Notes: generated from the letters alone by a model not told the origin. A stretch of DNA of 24,542 nt from Polaromonas sp. (GCA_028292345.1 JAQGMN010000254.1:1-24542); one strand, 5' to 3'; shown: positions 1-7,795, counted from the stretch's first letter. A program made the numbers and translations.

Positions 1-383
1 CCGGTCTGGTTGCAGTCGTCGTCGATCGCCTGCTTGCCCAGGATGACGAGCTGCGGCTGCTCTTTGTCCACCAGGGCTTTCAAGAGCTTGGCCACGGCCA
101 GGGGCTGCAACTCTTCCGCAGTCTCCACCAGGATGGCGCGGTCCGCGCCGATGGCCATGGCCGTTCTCAAGGTCTCCTGGCACTGCAGCACACCGCAGGA
201 CACGGCAATCACTTCCGTTGCCACGCCCTTTTCCTTCAGCCGCACGGCTTCCTCGATGGCGATCTCGTCGAACGGGTTCATGCTCATCTTGACGTTGGCG
301 ATGTCGACGCCCGAGCCGTCGCTTTTCACGCGCACCTTCACGTTGTAGTCGACGACGCGCTTGACGGGGACCAGGATTTTCAT
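1..383 (-). CDS. etfB: Electron transfer flavoprotein beta subunit (partial, N-terminal 127 residues)
   Basis: The minus-strand frame beginning MKILVPVKRVVDYNVKV is the N-terminus of ETF-beta. This subunit pairs with ETF-alpha to carry electrons from acyl-CoA and other dehydrogenases to ETF:ubiquinone oxidoreductase. The family hallmark MNPFDEIAIEEAVRLKEKG is present at about residues 35-53. GKQAIDDDCNQTG, at the left edge, belongs to the AMP-binding/ETF signature region. The gene is open to the window edge, so roughly the second half (the family is about 250 aa) and any etfA are outside. The start is the ATG at 383-381, preceded on the minus strand by GGAG (394-391) with a 7-nt spacer. Identification is by family recognition and is very secure. 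Regulation is probably through the sites at 407-428 and 510-534. Confidence 0.96.
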   Translation of the reverse strand, partial: MKILVPVKRVVDYNVKVRVKSDGSGVDIANVKMSMNPFDEIAIEEAVRLKEKGVATEVIAVSCGVLQCQETLRTAMAIGADRAILVETAEELQPLAVAKLLKALVDKEQPQLVILGKQAIDDDCNQT

Positions 384-406
384 GACGGGGCTCCAAAAAT
401 TGTTGA

Positions 407-428
407 TTGACGTTGACGTAAACGTAAG
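407..428 (-). promoter_or_regulatory. Operator-like ACGT repeat upstream of etfB
   Basis: Three hexamers in tandem (TGACGT, TGACGT, AAACGT) lie 24 bp before the etfB start codon. Bases 407-422 read TTGACGTTGACGTAAA, an almost perfect palindrome of two 7-base arms around a 2-base centre with one mismatch. A second overlapping match starts at 413. From memory, this spacing resembles MerR-family LiuR operators, which control acyl-CoA and branched-chain amino-acid catabolism in proteobacteria. That assignment is inference. Confidence 0.5.
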
Positions 429-509
429 CTCTGCATTCTATGCCGGGGCACCCGGGGTGCCGGGCGGCCGTCCTGCGAAATAAAAGCGTATCTTGCCGCA
501 GAAGAAAAA

Positions 510-534
510 AGAACGACCGTTCTATTTAATTATA
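510..534 (-). promoter_or_regulatory. Putative etfB promoter -10 with overlapping TetR-like palindrome
   Basis: On the minus strand a perfect TATAAT occupies 534-529. Just downstream of it, at 523-510, is AGAACGGTCGTTCT, whose two 6-base arms (AGAACG and CGTTCT) are perfectly complementary. The palindrome would cover the expected transcription start, a typical position for a repressor of the TetR family. No good -35 hexamer is visible at 16-18 bp spacing, so the promoter call rests on the -10 and the palindrome together. Confidence 0.4.
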
Positions 535-577
535 GGGGGCATCCTGCGCCAAATTAGGGTACCTCCTCCAACAGCCT

Positions 578-1957
578 TCATCCGGTCGCCGGCAAGGCTT
601 TTGCGGACTCGGCGCCAGGCATCAATGGCGCAAGGCCTGCTTCTGCCCGGGTGTGAATCACCCGCTGCGGATAGGGAATCTCGATATGGTGCGCGCGCAA
701 TGATTTCAGGATGGCCAGGTTGATCTTCGAGCGCACATTCTGCTGGCCGTTCTCCGGATCGCAAATCCAGTAGTTCAGCGTGAACTCCAGGCCATCGGCG
801 CCGAAATTGGTCAGGTTGACGCCTGCTGACGGCTCCGGCAGCACGCGCTCCTGCGCCAGCGCCGCCTCGGTCAGCAGGCGCATCACCAGTTCCTCGTCGC
901 TGTCATAGCCGACCGACACCACGGTGGACTGCAGCACCCGCGTGTCGCTCAGCGACAGGTTTTCGATCCGGTTGATGATGAACATCTCGTTGGGCACGAT
1001 GGATTCGCGCCCGGACGGCGCGCGCACCACGGTGTAGCGGGCATTGATGTCGGTGATGCGGCCTTCGAAATTGTCGACGCGGATGTTGTCGCCGATGCGC
1101 ACGCTGCGCTCGGCCAGCATGACAAAGCCGCTCACATAGTTCGAGGCCAGCTTTTGCAGGCCGAAACCCACGCCCACGCCAATCGCGCCGCCCAGCACCG
1201 ACAGCGCCGTCAGGTCGATGCCCACGGACGACAGCGCCATCAGCAGCCCGACGAACATCAGCACCGCGCGGGTCGCGTTGCTCACCGCCTTGCGCAGCGA
1301 CAGTTCGCCGCCGGTGGCCGAGCGCAGCAGGCGGCTTTCAATCGCCGACGAGATCCAGAGGGTGATCAGCAGCACGATGCCGGCCGTCAGCGCGCCTTGC
1401 AGCAAAGCGCGCACCGACAGCAGCGAACCGCCGACCTTCCACTTGATGGCGTCCAGCTCGTCCAAAATGATGGGCAGCAGGCCGCTGACCCACAGCACCA
1501 TCAGCGCCCAGGCCAGCCAGGAAAAGGTGCGCTCCAGCGCCCGCACCACCGGCGCGTCCTTGAAGGCGACCTGCAGCACCTTGACGCTCAGGCGTATGGC
1601 CGCCAGCGCCAGCAGCACCGGAATGGCCAGCCGGAACAGCGCCAGCGGAAACAGCCGCGCCAGCAGCGTCTGCGCGACATACGCCAGGCTCAGCAGCAGC
1701 AGCGGAAACAGCACGCCATCGACAATGCGCCGGCCAAACAGGATGGAAGTGTCGTGCTGCACAGGCTGCGCGCGGACCAGCAAGCGCACCGCCAGCCAGG
1801 CGAGCAGCCCGCAGGCCAACAGCGATGCCAGCTCGATCAAGGCATTGGGCCGGGTCATGGCCCGCAGCCAGGCGTCCAGGCTTTCCAGCGGCGCGGGCGT
1901 GGCAACGGCAGCGGCAGCCGAAGGAGGCGCTTCGGCCAGGCTCACGGCACCGGCCAC
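578..1957 (-). CDS. MscS-family mechanosensitive ion channel
   Basis: This 459-residue inner-membrane protein probably acts as a pressure-relief channel in osmotic downshock. An Ala/Pro-rich N-terminus is followed by about five or six hydrophobic segments between residues 40 and 250. The pore helix follows at about 253-275, with the glycine-rich GGAIGVGVGFGLQKLASNY pattern typical of MscS TM3. The beta domain comes next (RSVRIGDNIRVDNFEGRI, then VPNEMFIINRIENLSL). A C-terminal alpha/beta region ends in IPYPQRV. It is longer than E. coli MscS (286 aa) because of extra N-terminal helices, as in many proteobacterial paralogues. The start is GTG (1957-1955), overlapping the end of the upstream crotonase gene by 16 bp, so the two are translationally linked. 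A shorter start at Met34 is possible. It is the last gene of the deacetylase-crotonase-channel operon. Confidence 0.93.
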   Translation of the reverse strand: MAGAVSLAEAPPSAAAAVATPAPLESLDAWLRAMTRPNALIELASLLACGLLAWLAVRLLVRAQPVQHDTSILFGRRIVDGVLFPLLLLSLAYVAQTLLARLFPLALFRLAIPVLLALAAIRLSVKVLQVAFKDAPVVRALERTFSWLAWALMVLWVSGLLPIILDELDAIKWKVGGSLLSVRALLQGALTAGIVLLITLWISSAIESRLLRSATGGELSLRKAVSNATRAVLMFVGLLMALSSVGIDLTALSVLGGAIGVGVGFGLQKLASNYVSGFVMLAERSVRIGDNIRVDNFEGRITDINARYTVVRAPSGRESIVPNEMFIINRIENLSLSDTRVLQSTVVSVGYDSDEELVMRLLTEAALAQERVLPEPSAGVNLTNFGADGLEFTLNYWICDPENGQQNVRSKINLAILKSLRAHHIEIPYPQRVIHTRAEAGLAPLMPGAESAKALPATG

Positions 1958-2745
1958 TGCGGTTGTCGTTTCTCGATGAAGGCCTGCACGCCCTCTTGCG
2001 CGGCCGGATGCATCATGTTGCAGGCCATGGTCTGCCCGGCCAGCTGGTAGGCCGCTTCAATGCCGGTTTCACGCTGCTGGTAGAACAGCGCCTTGCCCAG
2101 GGCGACGGCTTCGCGCGGCTTGGCCAGGACGGCCTGCACCATTTTCTCGACCTCGTCGTCGAGCGCCTCCAGCGGCACGACGCGGTTGACCAGCCCCCGG
2201 GCACACGCCTCGTCGGCGCTGATGAAGCCGCCGGTCAGCAGCATTTCCATGGCCTGCTTGGCCGGCATGTTGCGCACCAGCGGCACGCTGGGCGTGGCGC
2301 AGAACAGGCCCACGTCAATGCCGTTGACGCCGAAGCTGGCGCCGCTGGCGGCCACGGCCAGGTCGCATTGGGCCACCAGCTGGCAACCGGCCGCCGTTGC
2401 CAGCCCCTGCACTTTGGCAACCACCGGCACCGGCAGCTTCTGGATGCCCATCATCATGCGGCTGCACTGGGCAAACAGCTTCTGGTAATAGGCCAGTTCG
2501 GGCCGGGCGCGCATTTCCTTCAGGTTGTGGCCGGCGCAAAAGGCCCTGCCCTGGGCCGACAGCACCACGATGCGCGCCGATTCGTCCAGCGCAATGGCGT
2601 CGAGCGCCGACTGCAACGCGGCCAGCATGTCCTCGCCCAGCACATTGAAAGCGGCCGGCCGGTTCAGGACCAGGCGGTGAACGCCGCGCTCGTCACAGGC
2701 ATGCAGCAGCGGCGACGAATCGCCGGCCAGGGAAATAACGCTCAT
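1942..2745 (-). CDS. Crotonase-superfamily protein, ECHDC3-like (annotated enoyl-CoA hydratase)
   Basis: This 267-residue crotonase-fold protein has the oxyanion-hole segment CAGHNLKEM at residues 70-78, characteristic of the ECHDC3-like subfamily, and GLATAAGCQLVAQCDLA at 114-130. The two glutamates used by true enoyl-CoA hydratases are absent. The first is replaced by Gln122 (in AGCQ). The second falls at Gly142 in FGVNGI, where hydratases read FGQPEI. Water addition to enoyl-CoA is therefore unlikely, and the protein probably handles another acyl-CoA or acyl-thioester reaction. It lies 12 bp after the HDAC-like gene, whose last codons carry its AGGA ribosome-binding sequence, and it overlaps the MscS gene. 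The three are one operon. The family call is firm and the substrate is unknown. Confidence 0.92.
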   Translation of the reverse strand: MSVISLAGDSSPLLHACDERGVHRLVLNRPAAFNVLGEDMLAALQSALDAIALDESARIVVLSAQGRAFCAGHNLKEMRARPELAYYQKLFAQCSRMMMGIQKLPVPVVAKVQGLATAAGCQLVAQCDLAVAASGASFGVNGIDVGLFCATPSVPLVRNMPAKQAMEMLLTGGFISADEACARGLVNRVVPLEALDDEVEKMVQAVLAKPREAVALGKALFYQQRETGIEAAYQLAGQTMACNMMHPAAQEGVQAFIEKRQPQWPVP

Positions 2746-2757
2746 GTTTACAAATTC

Positions 2758-3711
2758 CTATAAGTCGGCCAGCACGCGGAGATGCGCCTCGACGCTGCGC
2801 CCCAGCGCGCCGAGGTCGTAGCCGCCTTCGAGCGCGGACACGATGCGGCCTTTCGCATGGCGGTCGGCCACCTGCTTGATGCGCGCGGTGATCCAGGCGA
2901 AATCTTCCTCGGTCAGGTTCATCTGGCCCAGATCGTCGTCGCGGTGGGCGTCAAAGCCGGCGCTGATGAAGATCATCTCGGGCCTGAACTCCTCCAGCCG
3001 GGGCATCCACATCATGTCGATCAGTTCGCGGATGTCCATCCCCCGGGTATATGCCGGCACCGGCAGGTTGACCATGTTGGGCGCCGCCGTGTCGGCGCCG
3101 CTGAACGGAAACAGCGGATGCTGGAAAAAGCTCACCATCAGGATGCGCTCGTCGCCCTGGGCGATGTCGGCGGTGCCGTTGCCGTGGTGCACGTCGAAGT
3201 CGACAATCGCCACGCGTTTCAGGCCATGGCGCTCCAGCGCGTACTTGGCGGCAATGGCGATGTTGTTGAAAAAGCAAAAACCCATGGCTTTGCCGCGTTC
3301 GGCATGGTGGCCCGGCGGCCGCACCGCGCAAAAGGCATTGGCCATCTCGCCGGCCATGACGCTGTCGGTGGCCGCAATGGCCGCGCCGGCCGCGCGCAGG
3401 GCGGCAGTCCAGGTGTGGACATTGAGCGAGGTGTCGGGATCGATCTGCGCATGGCTGGGGCCGCCGGCCAGGATGTCGTCGGCGAGCTGGTCGCTCAGGC
3501 CGCGGATGGCCGCCACCAGCATGCGGTCGTGCGCCAGCTCGATGTCGCCGATGGGCGCGAGCGGCGCTTCCCGGCGCTCCAGCGAATCGGCCAGGCCGCA
3601 GGCCGCAAGCCGGCTTTCGATGGCACCCAGCCGCTCCGGGCATTCAGGATGGCCCGGTCCCATTTCATGCTTCCAGCAATCCGCATGGGTGAAATAGCCT
3701 GTCTTGTTCAT
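2758..3711 (-). CDS. Histone deacetylase-family (class II-like) deacetylase
   Basis: This 317-residue Zn-dependent deacetylase of the HDAC/AcuC/acetylpolyamine amidohydrolase superfamily appears intact. The tandem histidines are His135-His136 (RPPGHHAERGKAMGFCFFNN). The DFDVHHGNGT motif supplies Asp171, Asp173 and His175, and GFDAHRDDDLG supplies Asp254. The transition-state tyrosine is Tyr298 in EGGYDL. Asp173, His175 and Asp254 should bind zinc. There is no signal peptide, so it is cytoplasmic. Substrates of bacterial members include acetyl-lysine proteins and acetylpolyamines, and which applies here cannot be read from the sequence. The start MNKTGYFTHADCW fits the family. It is the first gene of a minus-strand operon, divergent from the MoxR gene by only 29 bp. 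Confidence 0.94.
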   Translation of the reverse strand: MNKTGYFTHADCWKHEMGPGHPECPERLGAIESRLAACGLADSLERREAPLAPIGDIELAHDRMLVAAIRGLSDQLADDILAGGPSHAQIDPDTSLNVHTWTAALRAAGAAIAATDSVMAGEMANAFCAVRPPGHHAERGKAMGFCFFNNIAIAAKYALERHGLKRVAIVDFDVHHGNGTADIAQGDERILMVSFFQHPLFPFSGADTAAPNMVNLPVPAYTRGMDIRELIDMMWMPRLEEFRPEMIFISAGFDAHRDDDLGQMNLTEEDFAWITARIKQVADRHAKGRIVSALEGGYDLGALGRSVEAHLRVLADL

Positions 3712-3740
3712 GATGAGTAAATCATGTTAAAAATTACGTT

Positions 3741-4673
3741 ATGGTTCCAAACATGCATGTGAAAGAAAAACTCCAGGCGCTCCTGAATCAGCTTAACACG
3801 GTGATTGTGGGCAAGTCAGCCCATGTCAGCGACTGCGTGGCCTGCCTGCTGGCGGGCGGCCACCTGCTGATTGAAGACGTTCCGGGCGTGGGCAAAACCA
3901 CCCTGGCGCATGCGCTGTCGCGCTCGTTCGGGCTGCAGTTCTCGCGCGTGCAGTTCACCGCCGACCTGATGCCCAGCGACCTGTCGGGCGTGTCGATCTA
4001 TGAGCGGCAAAAGGAAAGCTTCGTGTTCCACCCCGGGCCGATGTTTGCCCAGGTGCTGCTCGCCGACGAGATCAACCGCGCCAGCCCCCGGACCCAGAGC
4101 GCGCTGCTGGAGGCCATGGAAGAAAAGCAGGTGACCATCGAAGGCCAGACGCGCCCGCTGCCGCTGCCGTTTTTCGTGATTGCGACGCAAAACCCGCAGG
4201 ACCAGCTCGGCACCTATGCCCTGCCCGAGTCGCAGCTCGACCGCTTCCACATGCGCATCTCGCTCGGCTACCCGGACCGCGCCGCCGAGCGTGAACTGCT
4301 CAGGGGCGCCGACCGGCGCGAGATGCTCGACACGCTGCCGGCCATGCTGGCGCCGCACGAGTTGCTGGAGCTGCAGCAGCAGGTCCAGCAGTTGCATGCC
4401 GCCGAGCCGCTGCTCAACTACCTGCAGGACCTGATCGCCGCGACCCGCTCGGGCCGGTGGTTTGTGCAGGGGCTGAGCCCGCGCGCCGGCATCGCCATCA
4501 TGCGGGCGGCCAAGGCGCAGGCCTTTTTGAGCGGCCGGGATTATGTCGCGCCGGACGACATTGCGGCCATCCTGCCGCAGACCGCCGCGCACCGTCTGGT
4601 GCCGGTGAGCAGCGCCGGCCGGGGCGCCATCGAGCAGGTTCGCGCCATGCTGGATGCCGTGCCGCTGCCTTGA
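3741..4673 (+). CDS. MoxR-family AAA+ ATPase
   Basis: This 310-residue AAA+ chaperone-like ATPase is of the MoxR type. Walker A is VPGVGKTTLAHAL with Lys52. Walker B is VLLADEINRASP with Asp109-Glu110. Sensor 1 lies in IATQNPQDQLGTYALPESQLDRF (Asn151), with Arg168 at the arginine-finger end. A C-terminal lid region covers about 200-310. MoxR proteins remodel or activate partner proteins, usually encoded next door. Here the following DUF58 and transglutaminase genes are the expected partners. An alternative start is the ATG at 3753 (MHVKEK). The gene lies 20 bp upstream of the DUF58 start in the same operon. Confidence 0.95.
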   Translation: MVPNMHVKEKLQALLNQLNTVIVGKSAHVSDCVACLLAGGHLLIEDVPGVGKTTLAHALSRSFGLQFSRVQFTADLMPSDLSGVSIYERQKESFVFHPGPMFAQVLLADEINRASPRTQSALLEAMEEKQVTIEGQTRPLPLPFFVIATQNPQDQLGTYALPESQLDRFHMRISLGYPDRAAERELLRGADRREMLDTLPAMLAPHELLELQQQVQQLHAAEPLLNYLQDLIAATRSGRWFVQGLSPRAGIAIMRAAKAQAFLSGRDYVAPDDIAAILPQTAAHRLVPVSSAGRGAIEQVRAMLDAVPLP

Positions 4674-4693
4674 CGCGCGGGCCTGCTTTTTTC

Positions 4694-5734
4694 ATGGCCG
4701 CGTTCGCCTTCATTTCCAAGCCGGTGTCGCTTGCCAGGACCCGCCTTCACCGTTGGTTCGAAGCCCGCCTGCCGCTGGCAGACAGCGTGACGCTGACCCA
4801 GCGGACCGTCTATATTTTGCCGACGCGCCCCGGCCTGATGCTGTTCCTCACGCTGGCGGTGCTGCTGGTCGCCTCGATCAACTACCAGCTCAACCTGGGC
4901 TACCTGCTGACCTTCCTGCTGGCCGGCACGGCGCTGGCCGGCATGCATGTGTGCCACGGCACGCTGCGCGGGCTTGCCATGAATTTGATAGCACCTCACG
5001 CCCACTACGCGGGCGCAATCACTGTTTTTGACATCAAACTCACGAATGCGCGGCGTTCCGTGCGCCACGGCATCGGCCTGAGCTTGCTGGACCCGCAGGC
5101 GGTCGACGGACAGGCAGGCGCCGGGCGGCGTTTGGCTTGGACCGACGTGCCGGCGCAGGGCAGCAGCTTGGTGCAGGTGGCCTTCACGCCGCAGCGGCGC
5201 GGCCTGCAACGCCTGCCGACGCTGACGGCTGAAACCCGTTTTCCGCTGGGCACCTTTCGCGTCTGGACGGTCTGGCGGCCCGCCGCGCAGGTCATGGTCT
5301 ATCCCGCGCCCGAGGCCAGCCCGCCGCCGCTGCCGCCCGGTGAACCGCGCGCCCAGGGCGCGGGCGAGGCGGCGCGCGCGCCCAGCAGCGGCGAATTCGA
5401 CGGCGTGCGCGGCTACCGGCGCGGCGACCCGCTGAAGAATGTGCTCTGGAAAAAAGCCGCCAAGGCCGGCGAACAAGGCGGCCAATACGGCGGTGAGGGC
5501 GCCGGGCTGGTGGTGCGCGACGCCCGGCAGGCCCAGCGCCACGACCTCTGGCTCGACATCCGGCAGGCCGGTCCGCCGGACCTGGAACGCCAGCTGTCGC
5601 GGCTGTGCGCCTGGGTGCTGCAGGCCGACGGACTGGGCCTGCGCTACGGACTGCGCCTGCCGGCTCGCGACATTCTTCCTGCCAGCGGCGAAGCGCACAA
5701 GCGCCATTGCCTGGAGGCGCTGGCCACATGCTGA
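4694..5734 (+). CDS. DUF58 domain membrane protein
   Basis: This 346-residue protein has two hydrophobic segments near the N-terminus (about residues 47-88). A conserved DUF58 core follows, GEFDGVRGYRRGDPLKNVLW, matching the family pattern GxFxGxRxYxxGDxxxxIxW. The DUF58 family has a von Willebrand A-like fold and works with MoxR ATPases. Its biochemical role is poorly defined, and cell-envelope or peptidoglycan-associated functions are suspected. The start chosen is ATG 4694, because an upstream in-frame extension would be antisense-like sequence within moxR. A TTG at 4670 overlapping the moxR stop (TTGA) is an alternative. The end overlaps the next gene by 7 bp (ATGCTGA). Codons at about 4976-5038 are unusually AT-rich and match an interspersed repeat found elsewhere in the window. 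Confidence 0.92.
   Translation: MAAFAFISKPVSLARTRLHRWFEARLPLADSVTLTQRTVYILPTRPGLMLFLTLAVLLVASINYQLNLGYLLTFLLAGTALAGMHVCHGTLRGLAMNLIAPHAHYAGAITVFDIKLTNARRSVRHGIGLSLLDPQAVDGQAGAGRRLAWTDVPAQGSSLVQVAFTPQRRGLQRLPTLTAETRFPLGTFRVWTVWRPAAQVMVYPAPEASPPPLPPGEPRAQGAGEAARAPSSGEFDGVRGYRRGDPLKNVLWKKAAKAGEQGGQYGGEGAGLVVRDARQAQRHDLWLDIRQAGPPDLERQLSRLCAWVLQADGLGLRYGLRLPARDILPASGEAHKRHCLEALATC
4976..5038 (+). repeat. Interspersed repeat copy 1, inside DUF58 coding sequence
   Basis: The head GCCATGAATTTGATAGC (4976-4992) aligns with the 17-base heads at 23259-23275 (GCTATTCTTTTGATAGC) and 13730-13714 on the minus strand (GCTATTATTTATATAGC). All three are followed by a CGCCC/GCCC block and a GCGG block. In this copy and the 13.7-kb copy a GTTTTT run follows about 32 bases after the head. 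The patch is AT-rich against its surroundings. The reading frame stays open and the encoded protein still fits the DUF58 pattern. Confidence 0.45.
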
Positions 5735-7752
5735 TGCCCGGCCTGGCCACGCTGCGAAGCCTGCCGCGCGACGGCCGCGACACGCTGTTCCTGCTGGCGG
5801 TGATCGCCTGGGTGCTGCTGCCGCAGGCAGGCCGGCTGCCGCTGTGGTGCAGCCTGGGGGCCGGCGCGGTGCTGCTGTGGCGCGGCTGGCTGGCGTTCAA
5901 TGCCCGCGCCCTGCCCCGCAAGCGCTGGCTGGCGCTGCTGCTGGTCATGACGCTGGCCGCCACTCACGTCACGCACGGCACGCTGCTGGGGCGCGACGCC
6001 GGCGTGACGCTGCTGGTGGTGCTGATCACGCTCAAGACGCTGGAGCTGCGGGCCCGGCGCGATGCCTTCGTGGTGTTTTTCCTCGGCTTTTTCTGCATGC
6101 TGAGCAACTTCTTTTATTCGCAGTCGCTGCTGACCGCCGTCAGCATGGTGCTCGGGCTGCTGGGCCTGCTGACGGCGCTGGTCAATGCCCACATGCCGGT
6201 CGGCAAGCCGCCGCTGGCGCAGGCCGCCAAAACCGCCGGCGCCATGGCCCTGCTGGGCGCGCCCGTCATGCTGGTGCTGTTCGTGCTGTTCCCGCGCATG
6301 GCGCCGCTGTGGGGCGTTCCCAGCGACGCCATGACCGGGCGCAGCGGCCTGAGCGCCAGCATGGAAGTCGGCACCATCGCCACGCTGGCGCTGGACGACA
6401 GCATCGCCATGCGCATCAGGTTCGAGGGCGAGGCGCCGCCGCAGCGCGAGCTGTACCTGCGCGGGCCGGTGCTGTCCAGCTTTGACGGCCGGCAGTGGCT
6501 GCCCCTGCGTGCCAGCCTGCCCGCCCGCTATGCCCTGCCCGCCGACCTGCAGGTTTCCGGCCAGCCGGTGCCGTATGAAGTCACGCTGCAGCCGACCAAC
6601 CGGCCCTGGCTGTTCGTGCTCGAAGCGGCGGCGCAAAGCCCGGTGCTGCCCGGCTACCGCAGTGTGATGCAGGACGACCTGCAATGGATCACCAACCGGC
6701 CCGTCACCGACCTGGTCCGCTACCGGGCCGTCAGCTACCCGCATTTCAGCCATGGGCCGGCGCAGCAGGTGCTCGGGCTGCAGGAGTTTGTCGACCTGCC
6801 GCCGGGCTTCAATCCGCGCACGCTGGCGCTGGCCGCCGACCTCCGGCGCGACCCGCGCTATGCGCAGGCCGGCGCCAGCGCGCTGGTGCAGGTGGCGCTG
6901 GACCGGCTGCGCACCGGCGGCTACAGCTACACGCTGGAGCCCGGCACGTATGGCCGCGACACCGCCGACGAGTTCTGGTTTGACCGCAAGGAAGGTTTTT
7001 GCGAGCACATTGCGTCAAGCTTCGTCGTCCTGATGCGCGCGCTCGACATACCGGCGCGCATCGTCACCGGCTACCAGGGCGGCGAGATGAACAGCGTGGA
7101 CGGCTTCTGGGTGGTGCGGCAAAGCGACGCCCATGCCTGGGCCGAAGTCTGGCAGGCCGGGCGCGGCTGGATGCGCGTCGATCCGACCTCGGCCGTGGCG
7201 CCGGGACGCACCGGCGCCTTCCAGCGGCTGGCACCGCCCCGGGGCGCAGTGGCGCAGGTTTTCGGCAATTGGAGCCCCACCCTGTCGGCGCAGTTTCGCG
7301 CCACCTGGGAAGCGCTCAACAACGGCTGGTCGCAGTGGGTGCTCAACTACACCCAGGGCCGGCAGATGAACCTGCTGAAGGACATCGGCTTTGAATCCCC
7401 CGGCTGGGAAGACCTGGCCATGCTGCTGATCGGCGCCACCGTGCTGGCCAGCGTCGCCGGCGGCGGCTGGGCCTGGTGGGAGCGCAGCCAGCACGACCCG
7501 TGGCTGCGGCTGCTGGGCCAGGCGCGCAGGCGGCTGGCCCGGGCCGGCATCGACAGCACGCCCGCCACGTCGCCGCGCCAGTTGGCCAGTCAGGTGCTGC
7601 AACACTACGGCGCCCGGGGACAGCCGCTGCATGACTGGCTGATGCAGCTGGAAATGCAGCGCTATGCCGCCCCATCGGCCACGCCCAGGAGCCAGGCCCG
7701 GCAATTCGGCCTTCTGAACCGGCAACTTCGCCGCCTGAGCTGGCCTGCTTAA
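5728..7752 (+). CDS. tgpA: TgpA-type membrane transglutaminase (DUF3488 / transglutaminase core / DUF4129)
   Basis: This 674-residue inner-membrane protein has the TgpA layout. A block of about five or six transmembrane helices (residues about 15-190, DUF3488) comes first. A periplasmic segment with the transglutaminase core follows, then one further transmembrane helix (about 563-583) and a cytoplasmic DUF4129-like tail. The catalytic triad is visible: Cys425 (EGFCEHIASSF), His469 (SDAHAWAEVW) and Asp485 (MRVDPTSAV). In Pseudomonas aeruginosa TgpA is reported as essential. The family is thought to act on periplasmic or envelope proteins. The start is the ATG at 5728, overlapping the DUF58 stop by 7 bp. 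A longer in-frame extension lies entirely inside DUF58 and was not used. MoxR, DUF58 and TgpA form one operon. Confidence 0.94.
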   Translation: MLMPGLATLRSLPRDGRDTLFLLAVIAWVLLPQAGRLPLWCSLGAGAVLLWRGWLAFNARALPRKRWLALLLVMTLAATHVTHGTLLGRDAGVTLLVVLITLKTLELRARRDAFVVFFLGFFCMLSNFFYSQSLLTAVSMVLGLLGLLTALVNAHMPVGKPPLAQAAKTAGAMALLGAPVMLVLFVLFPRMAPLWGVPSDAMTGRSGLSASMEVGTIATLALDDSIAMRIRFEGEAPPQRELYLRGPVLSSFDGRQWLPLRASLPARYALPADLQVSGQPVPYEVTLQPTNRPWLFVLEAAAQSPVLPGYRSVMQDDLQWITNRPVTDLVRYRAVSYPHFSHGPAQQVLGLQEFVDLPPGFNPRTLALAADLRRDPRYAQAGASALVQVALDRLRTGGYSYTLEPGTYGRDTADEFWFDRKEGFCEHIASSFVVLMRALDIPARIVTGYQGGEMNSVDGFWVVRQSDAHAWAEVWQAGRGWMRVDPTSAVAPGRTGAFQRLAPPRGAVAQVFGNWSPTLSAQFRATWEALNNGWSQWVLNYTQGRQMNLLKDIGFESPGWEDLAMLLIGATVLASVAGGGWAWWERSQHDPWLRLLGQARRRLARAGIDSTPATSPRQLASQVLQHYGARGQPLHDWLMQLEMQRYAAPSATPRSQARQFGLLNRQLRRLSWPA

Positions 7753-7760
7753 AATCAAAA

Positions 7761-7777
7761 AGCCTGATCGCCAGGCT
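7761..7777 (-). terminator. Small hairpin after tgpA
   Basis: AGCCTG (7761-7766) pairs with CAGGCT (7772-7777) around a 5-base loop, 9 bp after the tgpA stop codon. The A-tract is on the left side, so the U-run would follow the stem only for minus-strand transcripts. For plus-strand tgpA mRNA it would be a hairpin without a U-tract, at most a weak terminator or 3'-end stabiliser. Confidence 0.3.
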
Positions 7778-7795
7778 AAACCCATACTTCCTTGC

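Noticed and set aside
1154..2050. Plus-strand 298-codon open frame antisense to the MscS gene
   Set aside because: Its translation is Gln/His/Arg-rich and resembles no protein family; the opposite strand shows the MscS pore signature.
5644..7008. Minus-strand 454-codon open frame antisense to tgpA
   Set aside because: It is a Gln/Arg/Ala-rich shadow of a GC-rich membrane-protein gene with no supporting start site or motif.
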